64,000 bases of DNA from Frateuria_A sp035943815 (GTDB lineage Bacteria; Pseudomonadota; Gammaproteobacteria; Xanthomonadales; Rhodanobacteraceae). The notes under the pieces were generated by a model. That model was not told the origin of the DNA. It saw only the letters and a list, made by a program, of their open reading frames with translations, and made no database searches. The stretch is taken from assembly GCF_035943815.1 (NCBI RefSeq), contig NZ_DASZBU010000014.1, positions 229,161 through 293,160 of the forward strand. The letters run 5' to 3'. This document shows positions 59,946 to 64,000 of the stretch, in pieces. The translations under genes and the position numbers were made by a program. Within the stretch, counting starts at the first letter, position 1, and the number at the start of each line of letters is the position of its first letter.

Positions 59946-61763
59946 ATGGCCGCATCACCGCAAATAGCATCGTTGCTCGGCCGCCGCGGCAAGCTCGGGC
60001 TGGACGACGTGCTGGCTGCACTGGTGGTCGACGGCTACCTTTCCGCCGAGGACGCCAAGAACGTGCGCATGGGCTCGCGCGCCGGTCGCAGCACGGTGGA
60101 GCTGCATCCGCTGGTGCTGATCGCCAACGCCAAGCTGCCCAACCTGCGCGAACCCGGGCGCCCGCTGCGCCTGGAGGGCCTGACCGAATGGCTGGCCGGC
60201 CAGGCGGCGCTGCCCTACCTGAAGATCGACCCGATGAAGATCAACGTGGCGGCGGTCACCCAGGTGGTCAGCCATGCCTACGCCACGCGGCATCGCATCC
60301 TGCCGGTGGCGGCCACGCCCTCGGAGGTGACCTTCGCCACCAGCGAGCCGTTCGACGCGGCCTGGGCCACCGACCTCTCGCACATGCTGCGCCGTGACGT
60401 GCGGCGGGTGGTGGCCAGCCCGCTGGACATAAACCGCTACCTGGCCGAGTTCTACGGCGTGCAGCGCTCCATCCAGCTGGCGCAGGATGCCAAGGCGGCC
60501 GGCTACGACACCTCCGCGGCGATCCTCAATTTCGAGCAACTGGTCGAGCTGGGCAAGACCGGCGAGGTCGGCGCGGACGACCGCCACGTCGTGCACATTG
60601 TCGACTGGCTGCTGCAGTACGCCTTCGAGCAGCGCGCCTCGGACATCCACCTGGAGCCCCGACGCGAGGCCGGGCAGATGCGTTTTCGCATCGACGGCGT
60701 GATGCACAAGGTGTTCGAATTGCCGCCGCCGGTGATGAGCGCGGTGACCGCGCGCATCAAGATCCTCTCGCGCATGGACGTGGCCGAGAAGCGCCGCCCG
60801 CAGGATGGCCGCATCAAGACGCGCTCCTCCGCCGGACGCGAAGTCGAGCTGCGCATCTCGACCATGCCCACCGCCTTCGGCGAAAAGGTGGTCATGCGCA
60901 TCTTCGATCCGGACATCGTCGCCAAGGACTTCGGCCAGCTCGGCTTCTCGCCCGAGGAAGGCGCGATCTGGCGTTCGATGGTCGAGCGTCCGCACGGCAT
61001 CGTGCTGGTCACCGGGCCGACCGGTTCGGGCAAGACCACCACGCTGTATTCCACGCTCAAGCACCTGGCCCGGCCCGAGCTCAACGTCTGCACGGTGGAA
61101 GACCCGATCGAGATGGTGAGTGCCGAGCTCAACCAGATGCAGGTGCAACCCTCGATCGACCTGGACTTCGCCGCCGGCGTCCGCACGCTGTTGCGCCAGG
61201 ACCCGGACATCATCATGGTCGGCGAGATCCGCGACCTGGAAACCGCGCAGATGGCGGTGCAGGCCTCGCTCACCGGTCACCTGGTGCTATCCACCCTGCA
61301 CACCAACGACGCACCCAGCGCCGTAACCCGTCTGCTCGACCTGGGCGTCCCGCATTACCTGATCCAATCGACGCTGACCGGTGTCGTCGCGCAACGCCTG
61401 GTGCGCACGCTGTGCCCGCACTGCAAGCGCGAAGCGCCGCAGGATCCGCACACCTGGACCGCGTTGACCCATGGTTGGTCGCTCGAGGTGCCCGAGCGAG
61501 TGTTCGAGCCGGTCGGCTGCCTGGAATGCCGCAACACCGGCTTCATGGGCCGCACGGGTGTCTACGAGATGTTCAAGCTCAGCCCACGGCTGCGCGGCCT
61601 GATCTCCGCGCAACTGGACCTGGACCGCTTCGGTGGCGGCGCGCTTGCCGAAGGCATGCAGCCGTTGCGCATCTCGGCCGCGGCGCAGGTGGCCAAAGGC
61701 TTGACCACGGTGCAGGAAGTGCTCACCGTATTGCCGCCGATCGAACACGAAAGCCTGTCCTAG
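59946..61763 (+). CDS. GspE/PilB family secretion or pilus-assembly ATPase
   Basis: Cytoplasmic hexameric ATPase of the type II secretion/type IV pilus superfamily, 605 residues. An N-terminal GspE-II/MshEN-like domain (about 1-160) precedes the ATPase core with FEQRASDIHLEP, Walker A GPTGSGKTTTL (about 357), the Asp box, Walker B RQDPDIIMVGEIRD and STLHTNDAPSA. The tetracysteine zinc motif CPHC and CLEC is present as in PilB and GspE. No other pilus or secretion gene is adjacent, so the system it serves is unknown. ATG 59946 follows GGGAGG. Confidence 0.92.
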   Translation: MAASPQIASLLGRRGKLGLDDVLAALVVDGYLSAEDAKNVRMGSRAGRSTVELHPLVLIANAKLPNLREPGRPLRLEGLTEWLAGQAALPYLKIDPMKINVAAVTQVVSHAYATRHRILPVAATPSEVTFATSEPFDAAWATDLSHMLRRDVRRVVASPLDINRYLAEFYGVQRSIQLAQDAKAAGYDTSAAILNFEQLVELGKTGEVGADDRHVVHIVDWLLQYAFEQRASDIHLEPRREAGQMRFRIDGVMHKVFELPPPVMSAVTARIKILSRMDVAEKRRPQDGRIKTRSSAGREVELRISTMPTAFGEKVVMRIFDPDIVAKDFGQLGFSPEEGAIWRSMVERPHGIVLVTGPTGSGKTTTLYSTLKHLARPELNVCTVEDPIEMVSAELNQMQVQPSIDLDFAAGVRTLLRQDPDIIMVGEIRDLETAQMAVQASLTGHLVLSTLHTNDAPSAVTRLLDLGVPHYLIQSTLTGVVAQRLVRTLCPHCKREAPQDPHTWTALTHGWSLEVPERVFEPVGCLECRNTGFMGRTGVYEMFKLSPRLRGLISAQLDLDRFGGGALAEGMQPLRISAAAQVAKGLTTVQEVLTVLPPIEHESLS

Positions 61764-61790
61764 TCCGGCAGCCAACGACACCGTTCCCGC

Positions 61791-62510
61791 ATGAAGCCCA
61801 TCCTGATCATCCGCACCGGCCGCGCGCCGGATGCCATCCGTGCGCGCCACGGCGATTTCCCGCACTGGTTTCGCCTGTGTGCGGCGCTTTCGCCGATGCG
61901 CTTGAGGATCGTCGACGTCGCCGCAGGCGAGATCCTGCCTTCGCCTCGGGAGATGGCCGGCGCGCTGATCACCGGCTCGGCCGCCATGGTCACCGAGCGC
62001 GCGGCCTGGAGCGAGCGGACCGCCGGGTGGATCCGTGATGCGATGGACGCGCAGCTGCCGCTGTTCGGCGTGTGCTACGGCCACCAGCTGATGGCGCACG
62101 CACTGGGCGGCCGGGTCGATTACCTGCCGGGCGGGCGCGAGATCGGCACCCAGCCGATCGAGCTGACATCCGCAGCGGCCCATGACCCGCTTACCGCCCG
62201 GTTGCCCGCGAGCTTCCGCGCGCACACCACGCACGAGCAGAGCGTGCTCGAACCGCCGTCTAGTGCGACGGTGCTCGCCCGGTCCGAACGCGATCCGCAT
62301 CACCTGCTGCGCTACGGGCCGCACGCCGCCAGCGTGCAGTTCCATCCGGAGTTCAACGCGGATGTCATGCGCGCCTACATCCACCGCAAGCGCGATGCGA
62401 TGCGTCGCGAGGGTAGCGATCCGCAACGGGTGTATCGCCAGGTCGCGGCCACTCCCATCGCACGTGGGATCATGCGCGACTTCGGCCTGCGGCACGGCCT
62501 GAGCGCCTGA
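61791..62510 (+). CDS. Class I glutamine amidotransferase
   Basis: A 239-residue GATase1-fold protein, similar to the GuaA-type stand-alone amidotransferases. The nucleophile C95 is in FGVCYGHQLMAHALGG, and the His-Glu pair is in VQFHPEFN near 182-190. No synthetase domain is fused, so it may transfer or release ammonia, or cleave a gamma-glutamyl amide (such as in polyamine or glutathione metabolism). The substrate cannot be deduced. It follows the ATPase gene by 27 bases. Confidence 0.88.
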   Translation: MKPILIIRTGRAPDAIRARHGDFPHWFRLCAALSPMRLRIVDVAAGEILPSPREMAGALITGSAAMVTERAAWSERTAGWIRDAMDAQLPLFGVCYGHQLMAHALGGRVDYLPGGREIGTQPIELTSAAAHDPLTARLPASFRAHTTHEQSVLEPPSSATVLARSERDPHHLLRYGPHAASVQFHPEFNADVMRAYIHRKRDAMRREGSDPQRVYRQVAATPIARGIMRDFGLRHGLSA

Positions 62511-62532
62511 GTGGAAGCAGTTGGGCGGGCGC

Positions 62533-62856
62533 TCAGCGCGGTCTGGACGGCATTGGGAAAGGGGCGATCTTCTGCCCGTCGGCGGCGTCGCGGATAGCCA
62601 ATGCGCCCTTGCGCTCGACCTCTTCGATGCGCACCACGGCCTGCATCGGCAGGTGCAGCACACGAGTGTCGGCGAACTCCTCGCGCAGACGCTCTTCGCT
62701 GGGGTCGACCAGCAGGCCCGAGCCGACGGGCTCGAACTCCAGCTCGCCGATCTCCGTGAAGCCCCACAAGGCACTCGAGGCCACGTGCCGAGCGTACAGC
62801 TCGTAGCACTTGCCAAGGTGCAGGAACGTCACTTTGTAGAGTTTCCGGGTACGCAT
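62533..62856 (-). CDS. DUF1820 family protein
   Basis: A 107-residue cytoplasmic protein. MRTRKLYKVTFLHLGKCYEL and ASSALWGFTEIGELEF are characteristic of DUF1820, a small domain conserved in gammaproteobacteria without known function. ATG 62856 is chosen because upstream codons run into the rhomboid gene; the rhomboid stop is 10 bases away, suggesting co-transcription. Confidence 0.88.
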   Translation of the reverse strand: MRTRKLYKVTFLHLGKCYELYARHVASSALWGFTEIGELEFEPVGSGLLVDPSEERLREEFADTRVLHLPMQAVVRIEEVERKGALAIRDAADGQKIAPFPMPSRPR

Positions 62857-62866
62857 GATGTGCAGT

Positions 62867-63562
62867 TTATCCGCGCAGGCGCCTGGCGATGGCCTCACGC
62901 GAAAACAGCGCAAACAGGACCCCGAACAGAAACCCGGCGATGTGCGTCCACCAGACCACCGCGCCATAGCTTGGACCGGCGTAGCTGAAGAGCAATTGCA
63001 GCAATACCCAGATGCCGATCAGCAGGAAGGCCGGCACGCGCACGAATTCCAGGAACAGGCCCAACGGAAGCACCAGTCCCAGCCGTGCCCGGGGAAACAA
63101 GGCCACGTAGGCGCCCAGCACGGCCGATACCGCACCACTGCAGCCGATGATCGGCAGGCGCACGCCGGCCAGGGTAAGTGCGCCGACCAGATTGGACACG
63201 ATACCGCCCACCACGAACAGCGAAAGGAATCGTGCCGATCCAAGCGTACGCTCCGCAGGCAGGCCGAAGATCACCAGGAACAGCAGATTGCTGAGCAGGT
63301 GTATCCAGGCCACATGGATGAATAAGGCCGTGAACAGGCGCAGCAGCGCGGGGTCGGCCAACTGCCGCCAGAACGCGTCATGGATATCGAAGATGTCCGC
63401 TGGGATGGTGCCCCATTCGAGCAGGAACGAAATCCGCTGCCGCGAGGGCATGAGTGCCAACGCCACAAAGCTGGCCACACAGACCAGCACCAACAGCAAT
63501 GTCGCCCATTGCGCGGTCGAGCGCCGGCGGGTTTCCACGTGAACGAACAAGGCACTCCCCAT
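62867..63562 (-). CDS. Rhomboid-family intramembrane serine protease
   Basis: Polytopic membrane protease, 231 residues from ATG 63562, six or so helices. The catalytic dyad is visible as S142 in GCSGAVSAVLGAY and H207 in WWTHIAGFLFG; H88 and N92 in HLLSN form the oxyanion helix. An N-terminal soluble stretch precedes the first helix (LLLVLVCVASFVALAL). ATGs at 63583 and 63586 would add 7-8 residues; none has an ideal ribosome site. It is co-directional with DUF1820. Substrates unknown. Confidence 0.87.
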   Translation of the reverse strand: MGSALFVHVETRRRSTAQWATLLLVLVCVASFVALALMPSRQRISFLLEWGTIPADIFDIHDAFWRQLADPALLRLFTALFIHVAWIHLLSNLLFLVIFGLPAERTLGSARFLSLFVVGGIVSNLVGALTLAGVRLPIIGCSGAVSAVLGAYVALFPRARLGLVLPLGLFLEFVRVPAFLLIGIWVLLQLLFSYAGPSYGAVVWWTHIAGFLFGVLFALFSREAIARRLRG

Positions 63563-63864
63563 GCGCTGCCTGCGTCCACGCATCATAGGGGGTGTGCCCC
63601 GAGTTGGGCCACGCGTCGATCGAAATGGAATGATTGGCACCGCTGATGGCGGCAACGGAAAAGGCCGCCGCCCACCCGGCTTGGGCGTCGTGTCCGATGC
63701 CTTGTCCCGAGAAAAGCTTGCGAGAAAAGCTTGAGGAGACGCGCGGCACGGAACCGCAGGTAATGCTGCCTCATGGCGGGGAGGCGAGTCCCGCATGCAC
63801 GAACGCCGGGCCCTTTGCCCGCGCGACCCATTGCCGATGGCCGGCCAGCCAAACGCAAAACAAG
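63563..63864. other. Gene-free spacer between rhomboid gene and rRNA operon end
   Basis: About 300 bases with no supported gene on either strand. It contains the minus-strand promoter region for the rhomboid gene, with no clear sigma-70 match. Open frames here are short and lack ribosome sites. Confidence 0.5.
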
Positions 63865-63894
63865 AAAAAACCCCCACCGGTTACGGTGAGGGTT
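63865..63894 (-). terminator. rRNA operon terminator
   Basis: On the minus strand AACCC-x-CACCG pairs with CGGTG-x-GGGTT (63894-63884 with 63879-63869, one T-G wobble) around the loop TAAC. U residues at 63868-63865 follow, together with the U pair closing the stem. It lies just after the 5S rRNA 3' end. Confidence 0.9.
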
Positions 63895-63905
63895 TTCAGG
63901 ATAAA

Positions 63906-64000
63906 GCCCCTGGCGGTGACCTACTCTTGCATGGACAAGCCACACTACCATCGGCGCAGCTGCGTTTCACTTCCGAGTTCGGGATGGGATCGGGTGGGAC
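63906..64000 (-). rRNA. rrf: 5S ribosomal RNA (5' end outside window)
   Basis: On the minus strand the conserved 5S segments GTCCCACC, CCGAACTCGGAAGTGAAACG, GCCGATGGTAGTGTGG and GCAAGAGTAGGTCACCGCCA appear in order. Roughly the first 23 bases lie beyond the window. The 3' end is estimated at GCCAGGGGC. The rest of the rRNA operon must extend to the right. Confidence 0.95.

Overview
The window is chromosomal DNA of a GC-rich gammaproteobacterium. Gene content points to the Lysobacterales/Xanthomonadales, most likely Rhodanobacteraceae (Dyella, Rhodanobacter or Luteibacter type): large TonB-dependent receptors, a GlcNAc regulon built around a LacI-type NagR, two-subunit glyQS, a bioBF..HC block and a cytoplasmic trehalase. 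The taxon is inferred from gene repertoire and base composition, not from a database match. Nothing looks like a prophage, insertion sequence, CRISPR array or genomic island. Nearly all the sequence is tightly packed housekeeping and catabolic genes.

Layout. 1-5.5 kb: a truncated amino-acid permease, a sterol-desaturase-family enzyme and an Oar-like TonB receptor, all on the minus strand. 5.7-19.5 kb: a chitin/N-acetylglucosamine regulon. Leftward run glucokinase-family nagK, TonB receptor, GH20 beta-hexosaminidase, nagX and a glycerophosphodiesterase. The divergent rightward run is nagP-nagR-nagB-II-nagA. Between the two runs are two copies of a TGACAACG palindrome, each overlapping a candidate promoter, which are very probably NagR operators. 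Together the genes give outer-membrane uptake, trimming of oligosaccharides, import, phosphorylation, deacetylation and deamination to fructose-6-phosphate. 19.5-21.5 kb: a periplasmic cyclic-nucleotide phosphodiesterase lipoprotein.

21.6-25.7 kb: the threonine operon (stand-alone homoserine dehydrogenase, thrB, thrC). It is preceded by a threonine-rich leader peptide and mutually exclusive RNA pairings, and followed by a frameshifted relic of an acetolactate-synthase small subunit (ilvH-like). 25.8-29.5 kb: a diguanylate cyclase, ubiA, comF and small proteins. 29.6-34.4 kb: the biotin operon bioB-bioF-trhO-bioH-bioC, with a BirA-like palindrome at its promoter and a REPIN-like double palindrome lying across the bioF start. 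34.6-36.9 kb: a glucose-dehydrogenase-like SDR coupled to trehalase.

37-47 kb: assorted metabolism and envelope genes (DUF72, a barrel protein plus an Arg-Pro-tailed secreted protein, tag, a DMT transporter, a second desaturase-family enzyme, threonine dehydratase, aldose epimerase, pepN). 47.3-47.85 kb: a gene-free stretch with a strong plus-strand terminator and several nested hairpins, a candidate small RNA, just before mnmG. 47.9-55 kb: mnmG, a GYF/RDD membrane protein, tex and an autotransporter esterase. 55-64 kb: a lipoprotein, an HTH regulator, glyQS, a GspE/PilB-family ATPase, a glutamine amidotransferase, DUF1820, a rhomboid protease, and finally the 3' end of an rRNA operon (terminator and 5S rRNA, minus strand) running off the window.

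The most interesting signals are cis-regulatory: the NagR operator pair, the thr leader, the BirA-like site, the REPIN captured by bioF, and the unassigned structured RNA upstream of mnmG.
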